Assembly: GCF_036826855.1 (NCBI RefSeq)
Contig: NZ_CP104578.1
Location: 3,906,001 to 3,970,000, forward strand
Reading direction: 5' to 3'
DNA length: 64,000 nt
Source of the DNA: Streptomyces sp. SJL17-4
Lineage (GTDB): Bacteria; Actinomycetota; Actinomycetes; Streptomycetales; Streptomycetaceae
Shown: positions 10,609 to 20,934 of the stretch, one piece after another
Position numbering within the stretch: the first letter of the stretch is position 1
Layout: the number at the start of each line of letters is the position of its first letter
Made by a program: the position numbers and the translations under genes
The notes under the pieces: generated by a model
Seen by the model: the letters and a program-made list of their open reading frames with translations, nothing else
Database searches by the model: none
What the model was told of the DNA's origin: nothing

Positions 10609-13600
10609 CTGCGGCCTCCCGCGTTGAAGTAGCTCGCCTCCGGGTGGTGGACGACGATCGCGTCCGTCGACTGCTCGGGGTGCAGCTGGTACTCCTCCGA
10701 CAGCTCCACCCCGATCCGCTCCGGACGGAGGAGAGCGGCGATCTTCGCCCGGTCCTCCAGGTCGGGACAGGCCGGATAGCCGAGGGAGTAGCGGCAGCCC
10801 TGGTACTCGGTGCGGAGCATGCCCTCGATCCCGGCCGGTTCCGCGTCCCCGGCGATGCCCCACTCCGCGCGCACCCGCGCGTGCCAGTACTCGGCGAGCG
10901 CCTCCGCCAACTGGACGGAGAGGCCGTGGAGTTCGAGGTAGTCCCGGTAGGCGTCGGCGGCGAAGAGCCTCGCCGTCTCCTCGCCGATCCGGGAGCCGAC
11001 GGTGACCACCTGCATCGCGACGGCGTCGATCTCGCCAGAGTCCTCGGCGCGGTGGAAGTCGGCCAGGCAGAGGCGGCGGCCCCGCTGCTGGCGGGGGAAG
11101 GAGAAGCGGGTCCGCTCGCCTCCGTCCTCGTCCAGGATGATCAGGTCGTCGCCCTTGGACACACAGGGGAACCAGCCGTGGACGACGGCTGCTTCGACGA
11201 GGCCCTCGCGCTCGACGCGGTCGAGGAGCGCCCGCAGCCGCGGCCGGCCCTCCGACTCGATCGTCTCGGCGTCCTTCAGGCCCCACTGGCCCTTGAAGAG
11301 GGCGGTCTCGTCGAGCCAGGAGGCGTACTCGGCGAGCTGGATGCCCTTGACGACCCTGGTCCCGAGGAAGGGGGGCTCGGGTACGGGGTTGTCGGCGGCG
11401 ACGTCGGAGCGGCCGGCCGGCTCCGGCTCCCGGACCTCCGCCGCGAGCAGCGGGGTCTCGCGTTTCGGCACCCGGCGCTGCTTGAGCGGGGGGAGTACGG
11501 CTCCGGGGACGCCGCGCTTGACGCCCATGAGCGCGTCCATGAGGCGCAGGCCCTCGAAGGCGTCGCGGGCGTACCGCACCTCGCCCCCGTACAGCTCGTG
11601 CAGGTCCTGTTCGACGTACGCCCTGGTGAGGGCGGCGCCGCCGAGGATCACGGGGAACGTCGAGGCGAGTCCCCGGCCGTTCAGCTCCTCCAGGTTCTCC
11701 TTCATGATCACGGTGGACTTCACGAGGAGGCCGGACATGCCGATGACGTCGGCCCGGTGCTGCTCCGCCGCCTCCAGGATCGCGGAGACCGGCTGCTTGA
11801 TGCCGATGTTGACGACGTTGTAGCCGTTGTTGGAGAGGATGATGTCGACGAGGTTCTTGCCGATGTCGTGGACGTCGCCGCGGACGGTGGCGAGGACGAT
11901 CGTGCCCTTGCCGTCGGCGTCCGTCTTCTCCATGTGGGGTTCGAGGTACGCCACCGCGGTCTTCATGACCTCGGCGGACTGGAGGACGAACGGCAGCTGC
12001 ATCTGGCCGGAGCCGAACAGTTCGCCGACCGTCTTCATGCCGTCGAGCAGGATCTCGTTGACGATCTCCAGGGCCGGGCGGGCCGCCAGAGCGGCGTCCA
12101 GATCCGCCTCCAGACCGTTCTTCTCGCCGTCGATGATGCGACGCTTGAGGCGCTCGTCCAGCGGCAGGGCGAGGAGCTCCTCGGTCTTGCCGGCCTTCAG
12201 GGACTTCGCCGTCGCCCCCTCGAACATCTCCAGGAAGCGCTGGAGGGGGTCGTAGCCCTCCCGGCGGCGGTCGTGGATGAGGTCGAGCGCGACCTCCACC
12301 TGCTCCGGTTCCAGGCGGGCGATCGGCAGGATCTTCGAGGCGTGGACGATCGCCGAGTCGAGGCCCGCCTTCACGCACTCGTCGAGGAAGACCGAGTTGA
12401 GGACGATCCGCGCGGCCGGGTTCAGGCCGAACGAGATGTTGGACAGGCCCAGGGTCGTCTGGACGTCCGGGTGGCGGCGCTTCAGCTCGCGGATCGCCTC
12501 GATCGTGGCGATGCCGTCCTTCCGCGACTCCTCCTGGCCCGTGCAGATCGTGAACGTGAGGGTGTCGATCAGGATGTCCGACTCCCTGATCCCCCAGTTC
12601 CCGGTGAGGTCCTCGATGAGCCGCTCGGCGATGGCGACCTTGTGCTCGGGCGTACGGGCCTGGCCCTCCTCGTCGATGGTCAAGGCCATCAGGGCCGCGC
12701 CGTGCTCCTTCGCCAGGGCCGTGACCTGCGCGAACCGCGACTCGGGTCCGTCGCCGTCCTCGTAGTTGACGGAGTTGACGACCGCCCGGCCGCCGAGCTT
12801 CTCCAGACCCGCCCGCAGGACTCCGACCTCCGTCGAGTCGAGGACGATCGGCAGCGTCGAGGCCGTCGCGAACCGGCCGGCCAGCTCCGCCATGTCCGCG
12901 GTGCCGTCCCGGCCCACGTAGTCCACGCACAGGTCGAGCATGTGCGCGCCCTCGCGGATCTGGTCCCGCGCCATCTCGACACAGTCGTCCCAGCGGCCGT
13001 CGAGCATCGCCTCGCGGAACTTCTTCGAGCCGTTGGCGTTGGTGCGCTCGCCGATCGCCATGTACGCGGTGTCCTGCCGGAACGGCACATGGCTGTAGAG
13101 GGAGGACGCGCCGGGCTCGGGCTCGGGGCGCCGGTCGAGGACGGCCGCGCCCCGCACCCGCTCCACGATCTCCCGCAAATGCTCCGGGCTCGTACCGCAG
13201 CAGCCGCCGACCAGCGCGGGGCCGTACTCGCGGACGAACGCCTCCTGCGCGTCGGCCAGTTCGGCCGGCGACAGCGGGTAGTGGGCGCCGTCGGAGGTGA
13301 GGACGGGCAGCCCGGCGTTGGGCATGACCGAGATCGGGATACGGGCATGGCGGGACAGGTGCCGCAGGTGCTCGGCCATCTCCGCCGGGCCCGTGGCGCA
13401 GTTCAGGCCGATCATGTCGATGCCGAGCGGCTCCAGGGCGGTCAGCGCCGCCCCGATCTCGGAGCCGAGCAGCATCGTGCCCGTCGTCTCCACGGTGACC
13501 TGCACGATCACCGGCAGGTCCACGCCGACCCAGTCCAGGGCCCGGCGGGCGCCGATGACGGCCGCCTTCGTCTGGAGCAGGTCCTGCGAGGTCTCGATGA

Positions 13601-14078
13601 GGAGGGCGTCCGCGCCGCCCCTGATCAGGCCCTCCGCGTTCTGCTGGAAGGCCTCGCGCAGCGGCTCGTACGTGACGTGGCCCAGGGTCGGCAGTTTCGT
13701 GCCGGGGCCCATGGAGCCGAGGACCCAGCGGGGCCGTCCGTCGGCGGCGGTGTGCGCGTCCGCCGCCGCGCGGGCGATCCGGGCGCCGGCCTCGGACAGC
13801 TCGTACACCTGGTGCTCGATGCCGTACTCGGCGAGCGCGGCCAGGTTCGCCCCGAAGGTGTTGGTCTCGACGCAGTCCACGCCCACCGAGAAGTAGGCGT
13901 CGTGGACGGAGGCGACGATGTCGGGGCGGGTGAGGTTGAGGATCTCGTTGCAGCCTTCGAGGTTCTGGAAGTCGTCCATCGTCGGGTCGGCGGCCTGGAG
14001 CATCGTGCCCATCGCCCCGTCGGCCACCACGACCCGCTTCGCGAACTCCTCCCGCAGGGACCTCCGTACGACACTCAT
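10605..14078 (-). CDS. metH: Cobalamin-dependent methionine synthase
   Basis: 1,157 residues in four modules. The homocysteine-binding barrel begins [17 protein letters not shown] and has zinc cysteines at GLNCATGP and [12 protein letters not shown]. The pterin domain includes [20 protein letters not shown] sequence (here [16 protein letters not shown]). The B12 domain has the [19 protein letters not shown] histidine that replaces the lower cobalamin ligand. The C-terminal domain ([20 protein letters not shown]) is the SAM-dependent reactivation domain. It remakes methionine from homocysteine and 5-methyl-THF. The ATG overlaps the adoK stop (ATGA). No frame break is present across 3.5 kb, unlike the damaged genes to the left. 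Confidence 0.97.
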
Positions 14079-15058
14079 GTGAGCCCCCTCAGATGGGTGA
14101 CGAGGGTGGCGGTGCACCCGGCGCCGTACGTCGTCCTGATCCGGTCCAGGAGCGACTCCCGGTGCAGCCGGTACTCCTGCGTCCCCACGTAGTCGAGGAC
14201 CGTCGCGGCCACCGCGCAGCCCAGCTGCGCCGCGCACCGCTCCGGCACGCCCCACAGCCGGCCGGCGAGGAACCCGGACCGGAAGGCGTCCCCGACCCCG
14301 GTCGGGTCGACGACCGCCGCGACCTCCACGGCCGGCACGGCCAGCGGCTCGCGGCCCTCGCCCCGGATGCGGACGCCCGCCTCGCCGTGGGTGGTGACCC
14401 AGGTGCCGACCCGGCGGAGCACGTCCGCCTCGGTCCAGCCGGCCTTCTCCAGGAGGAGCGCCGTCTCGTACTCGTTGGTGAACAGGAACCGCGCCCCGTC
14501 CACCAGATCCCGCACCTGCTCGCCGTCGAGCCGCGCCAGCTGCTGCGACGGATCGGCGGCGAAGGGAATCCCCAGGTCACGGCAGGTGCGGGTGTGCCGC
14601 AGCATGGCCTCGGGGTCGTCCGGGGAGACCAGGACCAGTTCCAGCCTGCCGGTGCGCGCCACTACCTCCCGCAGGTCGATCTCGCGTGCCTCGGCCATTG
14701 CCCCCGCGTAGAAGGTGGCGATCTGGTTCTGGGCCCGGTCGGTCGTACAGACGAACCGGGCGGTGTGGAGCGACTCGCTGACGCGCACCGAGTCGGTGTC
14801 CACACCGTGGTCCTTCAGCCAGACCCGGTACGGCTCGAAGTCGGCGCCGACCGCGCCCACCAGGGCGGGACGGAGGCCGAGGACACCGAGTCCGAAGGCG
14901 ATGTTCGCTGCCACTCCGCCACGCCTGACCTCCAGGTTGTCGGCGAGGAACGACAGGGAGACCCGGTCGAGCCGGTCGGCGAGCAGCTGCTCGCTGAACC
15001 AGCCGGGGAAGGTCATCAGATGGTCGGTCGCGATGGATCCCGTGACAGCGATACGCAT
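14075..15058 (-). CDS. adoK: Adenosine kinase (PfkB/ribokinase family, AdoK type)
   Basis: 327 residues with strong similarity by eye to M. tuberculosis Ado[19 protein letters not shown] at the N-terminus, [17 protein letters not shown] (substrate lid), [23 protein letters not shown], and the PfkB anion-hole motif [14 protein letters not shown] near the C-terminus with catalytic Asp. It phosphorylates the adenosine released by SahH to AMP, pulling the SAH equilibrium towards hydrolysis. Three bases separate it from metK, and its stop overlaps the metH start. Its inclusion makes the SAM cycle in this operon complete. Confidence 0.93.
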   Translation of the reverse strand: MRIAVTGSIATDHLMTFPGWFSEQLLADRLDRVSLSFLADNLEVRRGGVAANIAFGLGVLGLRPALVGAVGADFEPYRVWLKDHGVDTDSVRVSESLHTARFVCTTDRAQNQIATFYAGAMAEAREIDLREVVARTGRLELVLVSPDDPEAMLRHTRTCRDLGIPFAADPSQQLARLDGEQVRDLVDGARFLFTNEYETALLLEKAGWTEADVLRRVGTWVTTHGEAGVRIRGEGREPLAVPAVEVAAVVDPTGVGDAFRSGFLAGRLWGVPERCAAQLGCAVAATVLDYVGTQEYRLHRESLLDRIRTTYGAGCTATLVTHLRGLT

Positions 15059-15061
15059 GGC

Positions 15062-16270
15062 CTACGCCTCCACTGCCTGCTTCAGGGCCTCCACGCGGTC
15101 CGTGCGCTCCCAGGTGAACTCGGGGAGCTCGCGGCCGAAGTGGCCGTACGCCGCCGTCTTGGCGTAGATGGGCCGCTTGAGGTCCAGGTCGCGGATGATC
15201 GCCGCCGGCCGCAGGTCGAAGACCGCGCTGACGGCCTCCTGGATCCGCTCGTCGGCGAGGGCGCCGGTGCCGAAGGTCTCCACGAAGAGGCCGACGGGCT
15301 CGGCCTTGCCGATCGCGTACGCGACCTGGACCTCGCAGCGCCTCGCCAGGCCCGCCGCGACGACGTTCTTCGCGACCCAGCGCATCGCGTACGCCGCCGA
15401 CCGGTCGACCTTCGACGGGTCCTTGCCGGAGAAGGCGCCGCCGCCGTGCCGGGCCATCCCGCCGTACGTGTCGATGATGATCTTCCGGCCGGTGAGTCCG
15501 GCGTCGCCCATCGGGCCGCCGACCTCGAAGCGCCCGGTCGGGTTGACCAGCAGCCGGTAGCCGTCGGACTCCAGGCTGACGCCCTCCTCGACCAGCTCCT
15601 TGAGGACGTGCTCGACGACGTACTCGCGCACGTCCGGGGTGAGCAGGCCCTCGACGGAGATGTCGGCGGCGTGCTGCGAGGAGACGACGACCGTGTCGAG
15701 GCGGACCGGGCGGTCCCCGTCGTACTCGATGGTGACCTGGGTCTTCCCGTCCGGGCGCAGGTACGGCACGGTGCCGTTCTTGCGGACCTCGGTCAGCCGG
15801 CGCGAGAGCCGGTGGGCGAGCGCGATCGGCAGCGGCATCAGCTCGGCCGTGTCGTCGCAGGCGTAGCCGAACATCAGGCCCTGGTCGCCGGCGCCCTGGG
15901 CGTCGAGCTCGTCACCCGCGCCCTCGACCCGGGACTCGTACGCCGTGTCGACGCCCTGCGCGATGTCCGGCGACTGGGCGCCGATGGACACCGAGACGCC
16001 GCAGGAGGCGCCGTCGAAGCCCTTCGCGGAGGAGTCGTAGCCGATGTCGAGGACGGCCTCGCGCACCAGCTTCGCTATCGGCGCGTACGCCGTCGTGGTC
16101 ACCTCGCCGGCGATGTGCACGAGACCCGTGGTGATCAGGGTCTCCACCGCGACCCGCGAGGACGGGTCCTCGGCGAGCAGCGCGTCGAGGATGGTGTCGC
16201 TGATCCGGTCGGCGATCTTGTCGGGATGTCCCTCGGTCACCGACTCCGAGGTGAAGAGGCGGCGGCTCAT
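15062..16270 (-). CDS. metK: S-adenosylmethionine synthetase
   Basis: 402 residues, the usual length. Signatures are [23 protein letters not shown] (ATP site), [15 protein letters not shown], and the P-loop-like [19 protein letters not shown]. It makes SAM from methionine and ATP. The ATG overlaps the ACP stop codon (ATGA). Streptomyces normally have a housekeeping metK elsewhere with primary-metabolism neighbours. The position of this copy between adoK and an ACP gene, and the surrounding methyltransferases, argue for a cluster-dedicated second copy. Confidence 0.96.
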   Translation of the reverse strand: MSRRLFTSESVTEGHPDKIADRISDTILDALLAEDPSSRVAVETLITTGLVHIAGEVTTTAYAPIAKLVREAVLDIGYDSSAKGFDGASCGVSVSIGAQSPDIAQGVDTAYESRVEGAGDELDAQGAGDQGLMFGYACDDTAELMPLPIALAHRLSRRLTEVRKNGTVPYLRPDGKTQVTIEYDGDRPVRLDTVVVSSQHAADISVEGLLTPDVREYVVEHVLKELVEEGVSLESDGYRLLVNPTGRFEVGGPMGDAGLTGRKIIIDTYGGMARHGGGAFSGKDPSKVDRSAAYAMRWVAKNVVAAGLARRCEVQVAYAIGKAEPVGLFVETFGTGALADERIQEAVSAVFDLRPAAIIRDLDLKRPIYAKTAAYGHFGRELPEFTWERTDRVEALKQAVEA

Positions 16271-16518
16271 GCCTGGGCCTCCACCGGGGTCTTGAAGAAG
16301 TGCTGCTCGATGGCACCGAGGGTGCGGATGGACTCGACCTCCAGGGTCTCCATCTGGATCGCGGTGCCGCTCTCCTGCTCCAGGAGGAAGACGAACTCGA
16401 CGAAGGACAGCGAGTCGATGAGCCGGTTCTCGATCAGGTCGAGGTCGGACGCGATGTCGTCGCGCTCGGGGTGACGCTCGAGGATCCAGTTCTTCACCGT
16501 CTGCAGGCCGTCGGCCAT
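16267..16518 (-). CDS. Free-standing acyl/aminoacyl carrier protein
   Basis: 83 residues, acidic and helical, with the phosphopantetheine attachment motif DSLSF (Ser36) after LIENRLI. It lacks any fused catalytic domain. It is separated by 22 bp from a dedicated PPTase gene and lies two genes from an amino acid:[carrier protein] ligase, so its likely load is a single amino acid rather than a fatty acyl chain (inference). A GGAGAG ribosome site precedes the ATG. Confidence 0.9.
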   Translation of the reverse strand: MADGLQTVKNWILERHPERDDIASDLDLIENRLIDSLSFVEFVFLLEQESGTAIQMETLEVESIRTLGAIEQHFFKTPVEAQA

Positions 16519-16540
16519 GGTTGCTCTCCTTTAGCTGCTG

Positions 16541-16990
16541 CTAGCTACTGCTGCTGGATACGTAGGGGGTGGGGGCGATGATCGGTGCGGCCACCGCCAC
16601 CGCGTAGTCCACGTCGTGGCTGATGGACACGGTGATCTCGGTGATGCCGGACTCCGCGGCCATCTCGGCGGCGGCCCGGTGCAGCTCCACGAGCGGCCAG
16701 CCGCCCTCGGAACGCCGCACCACGATGTCCGGCCAGGGCAGGAACCTGCCCCTGACCCGTAAGGTCTTGAAAGCCGCTTCCTTGGCCGCGATCCGTCCGC
16801 ACAGGCTCAGTACGTCGAGCCCGGAGGAGGTACGGCAGTCGGCGAGCTCGCCGGGGGTGAGCATCCGCTCGAAGAACCGCTCCCCGTACTGGGCGAGGAG
16901 CCTGCGGACACGGTTGACGGACACGATGTCCATGCCGAGGTTCGCCCACCCCAGGCCGCCCGCCGGCGGGGCGGCGGGACGGGCCGGCAC
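16541..16990 (-). CDS. AcpS-type 4'-phosphopantetheinyl transferase
   Basis: 149 residues. The AcpS signatures are present: GMDIVSVNRVRRLL (Mg-binding Asp), the GRIAAKEAAFKTL motif (E and K of the active site) and ITVSISHDVDYAVAVA near the end. It would convert the neighbouring apo-ACP to holo form. The start at 16990 gives a leading strand before GMDIVSV. A shorter start at the Met of MDIVSV would lose the family's glycine. The C-terminus ends in an odd run of serines. It is unlikely to be the housekeeping AcpS, given its place in this operon. Confidence 0.87.
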   Translation of the reverse strand: MPARPAAPPAGGLGWANLGMDIVSVNRVRRLLAQYGERFFERMLTPGELADCRTSSGLDVLSLCGRIAAKEAAFKTLRVRGRFLPWPDIVVRRSEGGWPLVELHRAAAEMAAESGITEITVSISHDVDYAVAVAAPIIAPTPYVSSSSS

Positions 16991-16991
16991 G

Positions 16992-17879
16992 TCAGATCAC
17001 CGGCCCGGCCGCGCCACTCGCACCGGCCCTCATGCGGGCGTTCGCGTCGAGCACCGCCTCGGTCGCCGCCTCCCAGCCGCCGTGGCGGCGGGTGAGGGCG
17101 GACAGCCAGCGTTCGAGGCCGAAGGCGACGCAGCTGGTGAAGGCCGGTCCGCCGGTCGACGCCAGGGTGATGTCGCAGCGGTCGCCGAAGAAGTTCCGGT
17201 GCGTGTTGACCGAGGCGATCGCCAGGTCCTCGTACAGGAACTCGTACTTCACCGGGGTGAGCCGCTGGAGGAGCGCCTTCGAGCCGCCCTTGTCGAAGAA
17301 CGGGTCGCAGGCGGCCTCCCTGCGCAACGGCAGGTCGAGCGCCGCGGCGAAGGACCCGATGCGGGTGGTGAAGTCGGCGAGGTGCGTCTCGGCGTGCTCG
17401 CGCGCACCGATGGCGACGATCTCCCGCATGCGGAAGCCGAGTTGGCGTCGCATGCCCTCGTAGTGGGTCTCCTTGCGGAAGCACCAGGAGCAGATCGTGA
17501 CGAGGGTGTCGTCGGCGACCTGAGTGCCCTGGTGGTCGAGGTAGACGGCGTAGCAGGACGCCGAGGGCAGTCCGAGGCCGGCCGGTTCGAGGGCGGCGGC
17601 GGGCCAGTGCCCGTGCTCGCCGTCGAAGGGGGTGGTGAGGCGGCCCTCCAGGTCGAGCGGGGCGGCGAGGACGGCCTGGTGGGGGAAGTTGTCGTAGTAG
17701 TCCAGCTTCGCCAGGTCGGCGGCCGGCAGGAGCGGGGGCATGGTCATCGGGCGGGCGCCCGCGGTCACACCCCAGCTCTCGAAGGTGTCGTCGAGGAGCC
17801 GCAGCAGGCGGGTCCCCTCCGGGCCGAGCGAGGGGAGGCCCCTCGTGTCCCCGACGGTTCCGGGGGTCGTCACGGTCAT
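16992..17879 (-). CDS. Amino acid:[carrier protein] ligase (class II aaRS-like)
   Basis: 295 residues, about the size of the catalytic core of a seryl-tRNA-synthetase-like enzyme with no tRNA-binding arm. Class II motif 2 is seen as WCFRKE (Cys133, Arg135, Glu137) and motif 3 as AFGLERW (Arg257). Cys130 or Cys133, Glu153 and Cys250 (FTSCVAFGLERW) fit the zinc ligands that read the amino group in this family. FFDKGGSKALLQRLTPVKYEF is a strong family block. Known homologues adenylate glycine or alanine and transfer it to a dedicated carrier protein rather than tRNA. The adjacent ACP and PPTase fit exactly. The amino acid used here cannot be told by eye. Confidence 0.88.
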   Translation of the reverse strand: MTVTTPGTVGDTRGLPSLGPEGTRLLRLLDDTFESWGVTAGARPMTMPPLLPAADLAKLDYYDNFPHQAVLAAPLDLEGRLTTPFDGEHGHWPAAALEPAGLGLPSASCYAVYLDHQGTQVADDTLVTICSWCFRKETHYEGMRRQLGFRMREIVAIGAREHAETHLADFTTRIGSFAAALDLPLRREAACDPFFDKGGSKALLQRLTPVKYEFLYEDLAIASVNTHRNFFGDRCDITLASTGGPAFTSCVAFGLERWLSALTRRHGGWEAATEAVLDANARMRAGASGAAGPVI

Positions 17880-17910
17880 GGTCGGTGCACCTCTCGGGTG
17901 AGGGTGTCGC

Positions 17911-18804
17911 TCAGACGACGGGCAGGGTGTCGTCGGAGAAGATCCCGGTCTTCAGGAAGAAGGCGAGCGGCTTGCGGATCGCCTTGCGCTCGTGGGGGCG
18001 GCGGCTCTCGTCGGCGACCAGCGCGTTGCGCAGGGCCAGCGGGTCGGGGATGCCGGCGTCGCGGTACACGTGGGGGTTGTAGAGGGAGTTGACGCTGTAG
18101 ACGACGTACCGCTTGAGGTACGCCTCCACCTCGCGGACCCGCTCGGCACTCACCGCCTGGCACATCCGGCCGTACAGGAGGGAGACCAGCTCGCGCCCGA
18201 AGGCGATGTGCCGGGACTCGTCCTGGTGGTGGATGCGGTTGACCTCGCGGATGGTGTGGCAGAGCGAGGCGTCCTTCGCCATCCGGGAGTTGTAGTGGTC
18301 GACGAGCTCCTCGAAGAACAGGATGCGGGTGAAGACGAGGAAGTTCTCGACCTCGGGCTCCCAGGCCGCGTCGGCGCGCATCGCGGTGGAGCCGTAGATC
18401 TTGTGGCCGTAGCGGCGGCAGAACTCGGAGAAGAACCACATGTGTTCGTTCTCCTCACCGATGAAGTGGTGGAAGAAGTCCGAGGGCACCTCGAAGCCGG
18501 GCATGTGGATGCGGCCGACGACCTCGATGAGGAGTTCGCGGATGCCGTGCACGTTGAGGCTGTAGAAGTTGATGGACTCCCACTTCGACAGGCGCTGAAG
18601 CGTTTCCTCATCGAGGGCGTCGTAGTGCCGGGTGCCGTAGACGGTGAGCAGCTCCGGGGTCATCCAGAAGCGGTTCTCCTCCAGCGTCTCGGGCCACTGG
18701 AAGGTCTGGTACGGGTTGTAGTAGTCCTCGACGGAGCGCTCGCTGAGCCGCGCGAGGACCTCCATGAACCGGTCGGTGACGGGCAGGGGGGCGGTCACGC
18801 CCAT
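17911..18804 (-). CDS. AurF-type diiron N-oxygenase
   Basis: 297 residues with the p-aminobenzoate N-oxygenase (AurF) helical fold. The diiron ligands are readable: Glu90 in HGIRELLIE, Glu118 and His121 in GEENEHMWFF, Glu166 in FFEELVDHY, and His192, Glu196 and His199 in NRIHHQDESRHIAF. Such enzymes oxidise an amine through hydroxylamine to nitroso or nitro. Downstream of it lie the amino acid ligase and ACP genes, so an ACP-bound amino acid is the likeliest substrate (inference). The start codon follows an unusual run of eight A and a GGAG ribosome site. Confidence 0.9.
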   Translation of the reverse strand: MGVTAPLPVTDRFMEVLARLSERSVEDYYNPYQTFQWPETLEENRFWMTPELLTVYGTRHYDALDEETLQRLSKWESINFYSLNVHGIRELLIEVVGRIHMPGFEVPSDFFHHFIGEENEHMWFFSEFCRRYGHKIYGSTAMRADAAWEPEVENFLVFTRILFFEELVDHYNSRMAKDASLCHTIREVNRIHHQDESRHIAFGRELVSLLYGRMCQAVSAERVREVEAYLKRYVVYSVNSLYNPHVYRDAGIPDPLALRNALVADESRRPHERKAIRKPLAFFLKTGIFSDDTLPVV

Positions 18805-18978
18805 GATCAGGCTCCTTTTTTTTGGGGCTCGGTTCCCCTCCGGGGGCCTTGAGCCGGGCTCACGCGTCCGTGCGTGCTCGCTCCCTCGTCCCTCGGGAGC
18901 TCCGCGCGCTCGGACGCGTTCCCCCGACGGCCCCTTCGGCTCACTCGCCGGCGCAGGGGGACCGGGCCCCGGTGGGTT
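18805..18978 (-). promoter_or_regulatory. Leader between methyltransferase and N-oxygenase, A8 tract before the ribosome site
   Basis: This is the only sizeable gap (174 bp) inside the otherwise packed operon. On the minus strand it ends with eight consecutive A followed by GGAG and the N-oxygenase ATG, very unusual in such GC-rich DNA. Just upstream, GGCTC and GAGCC segments flanking a C/G-rich stem can pair (about 18825-18855). It could be an attenuator, a processing site or a translational enhancer. No coding frame is evident. Confidence 0.45.
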
Positions 18979-20022
18979 TCAGGGACGGACTTCGTACACG
19001 GCGTTCACGGGCGTCTCCGTCGCACGCCGCCAGCGGGTGAAGCCGGCCTCCTCCGCGATGGCCCGGAAGGCCTTCTCGCCGGAGTGGTTGCCGAGTGCGT
19101 GCGGGCCGCGCTGGGCGACCGCGACGGGCAGGCACATGACGGCGGACAGGGCCATGAACATGCGGGCGGCGGGCGTCTGGACGTCGATGTCCTGCGGGGA
19201 CACGTTCGACTCGACGAGCATCCACGTGCCGTCGGCGTCCAGGGACTTGTGGACGTGCTGGGCGGCGGCGACCGGGTCGCCCATGTCGTGCAGGGCGTTG
19301 AAGAAGCAGACCAGGTCGTAGCCGGAGCCCGGGTAGTCGTCGGCCGACGCGACCTCGAAGACGACCCGCTCGGAGAGACCGGCCTCCTCGGCGAGCTCCC
19401 GTGCGATCGAGATGGCCTCCTCCGAGTAGTCGAAGCCGTGGACGGTGGCGTTCGGGAAGGCCTTCGCGATGAGCAGCGTGGTGTGACCGACGCCGCAGCC
19501 GACGTCGGCGACGGTGCCGCCGGCGGCGAGCTTGTCGGTGACCTGGTGGAGGGCGGGCAGCCAGTCGGCGACGAGCTTGTGCTCGTACGTCGGCTGGAAG
19601 AAGGAGCCCATGCCGGTGTCGAGGGCCGCGTCGTGCTCGGCCCAGCCGACGCCGTCACCGGTGCGGTACGCCTCCACGAGCAGGTCCTCGGTGGCGTACA
19701 GCGCCTTGAGGGCGGTGAAGAACCCGGCGGCGTACGTGACGGCCTTGGGGTCCGCGAGCACCTCGACGTGGTCGGCGGGGAGCGTGTACGTGAGGGAGCT
19801 GGGGTGTCGCTCGACGTACCCGGCGGAGAGCTGGGCGTGCAGCCACTCCTCGATGTACCGCTCGTTGGTTCCGGTCGCCTCCGCGAGCTGCCCGGCGGTG
19901 AGCGGGCCCTGCTCGGCGAGCGCCCGGTAGAGGCCGAGGCGCTGGCCGAGGGAGACGGTCAGTCCGCGGACGGCCGCGCCGGCGTCGGTGATGACCCTCT
20001 GGTGGAAGTCGTGGGCGCTCAT
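18979..20022 (-). CDS. SAM-dependent methyltransferase with winged-helix N-terminus
   Basis: 347 residues. The N-terminal 95 residues form a winged-helix dimerisation domain (LGLYRALAEQGPLTAGQLAEATGTNERYIEEWLHAQLSAGYVE). The Rossmann domain follows, with motif I VADVGCGVGHTTLLIAKAFP and post-I VHGFDYSEEAISIA. This layout is that of O- and N-methyltransferases of the Rv2258c group. The GTG/ATG start overlaps the stop of the next upstream gene (ATGA). It is one of two methyltransferases in the operon that would create the demand met by the SAM-cycle genes. Confidence 0.85.
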   Translation of the reverse strand: MSAHDFHQRVITDAGAAVRGLTVSLGQRLGLYRALAEQGPLTAGQLAEATGTNERYIEEWLHAQLSAGYVERHPSSLTYTLPADHVEVLADPKAVTYAAGFFTALKALYATEDLLVEAYRTGDGVGWAEHDAALDTGMGSFFQPTYEHKLVADWLPALHQVTDKLAAGGTVADVGCGVGHTTLLIAKAFPNATVHGFDYSEEAISIARELAEEAGLSERVVFEVASADDYPGSGYDLVCFFNALHDMGDPVAAAQHVHKSLDADGTWMLVESNVSPQDIDVQTPAARMFMALSAVMCLPVAVAQRGPHALGNHSGEKAFRAIAEEAGFTRWRRATETPVNAVYEVRP

Positions 20023-20861
20023 GCGGCCGTCTCCTCCTCGTACGTGGGCGTGTCACAGGTGAACAGGAAGGAACGGGGCACGCGCGGGACCGACCGCGCC
20101 GGTACCGGGTAGGGCCAGCGGTCGAAGTCGGCGCCCGGCTCACCGGGCTGCCTGACCTCGCGTACGGCCCAGCCGCAGTCGGCGAGCAGCGCCTCGGGCT
20201 CCTCGGTGCCGAAGAGCCACGGGTTGCCGTCCTCCTTGAGCGCGCTCATGAAGGTCCGGGCCAGCGGGTTCTCCAGGGCGGCCCTGGAGATGACGTCGCC
20301 GAGCAGCACGGAGCCGGGAGCGGCGTGCGAGGCGAGCGTCGAGATGAGGGTCCGTACGGCCTGCTCGGGCAGGAAGAACAGCAGTCCCTCGACCACCCAC
20401 AGGACGGGTTCCTCGCTCTTCCAGCCCGCCTCCTTCAGGGGGCCGGTCCAGTCCTGGGTCAGGTCGACCGGGATCGGTATCCGTGTGCGGCCGGCGGGCT
20501 GCGGCTCGCCCTTGAGCATCTCGGCCTTGGCCTCGAGGAGGGCCGGGCGGTCGAGCTCGTAGACGGTGACGCCGTCGGGCCAGGGCAGCCGGAAGAAGCG
20601 GGTGTCCATGCCGGCGGCGAGGAAGACGACCTGGCGGATGCCGCGCTCCTCCACCGCCTTCACGATGGCCCGGTCGAGGTAGGTGGTGCGGATGGCGAGG
20701 AACGGCACGATGCCGCCCCCGTCGTAGCGCGCGAGCAGTTCGAAGCCGATCTCGTCGGCGACGGTGCGCGCGTAGGGATCGGCGAACAGCCGGTCCTCGC
20801 GCTCGGTCTCCAGGGCGCGCGCGGCGGCGGTCCACTGGGCGGTGCGGGATACGGCCTCCAC
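20019..20861 (-). CDS. Leucine carboxyl methyltransferase-family (class I SAM) methyltransferase
   Basis: 280 residues typical of PF04072-type enzymes: TAQWTAAARALETEREDRLFADPYA at the N-terminus, the SAM site VVFLAAGMDTRFFRLPWPDGVTVYELDRP, then VLWVVEGLLFFLPEQAVRTLI. Many actinobacterial members O-methylate carboxylates or hydroxyls of secondary metabolites. The particular acceptor is unknown. Its stop overlaps the start of the other methyltransferase, so both are made together. It lies 73 bp downstream of the MaoC gene. Confidence 0.87.
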   Translation of the reverse strand: MEAVSRTAQWTAAARALETEREDRLFADPYARTVADEIGFELLARYDGGGIVPFLAIRTTYLDRAIVKAVEERGIRQVVFLAAGMDTRFFRLPWPDGVTVYELDRPALLEAKAEMLKGEPQPAGRTRIPIPVDLTQDWTGPLKEAGWKSEEPVLWVVEGLLFFLPEQAVRTLISTLASHAAPGSVLLGDVISRAALENPLARTFMSALKEDGNPWLFGTEEPEALLADCGWAVREVRQPGEPGADFDRWPYPVPARSVPRVPRSFLFTCDTPTYEEETAA

Positions 20862-20934
20862 AGGAGGTCCCCCTTCACTTGGGTTTCGGAGATACGGACG
20901 GCCGTGTTCAGGGGCCCGACGAAGGACGGTTCCG

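Noticed and set aside
10644..14192. Plus-strand frame of about 1,180 codons opposite metH
   Set aside because: metH is unmistakable on the minus strand; the plus frame is open only because of third-position GC.
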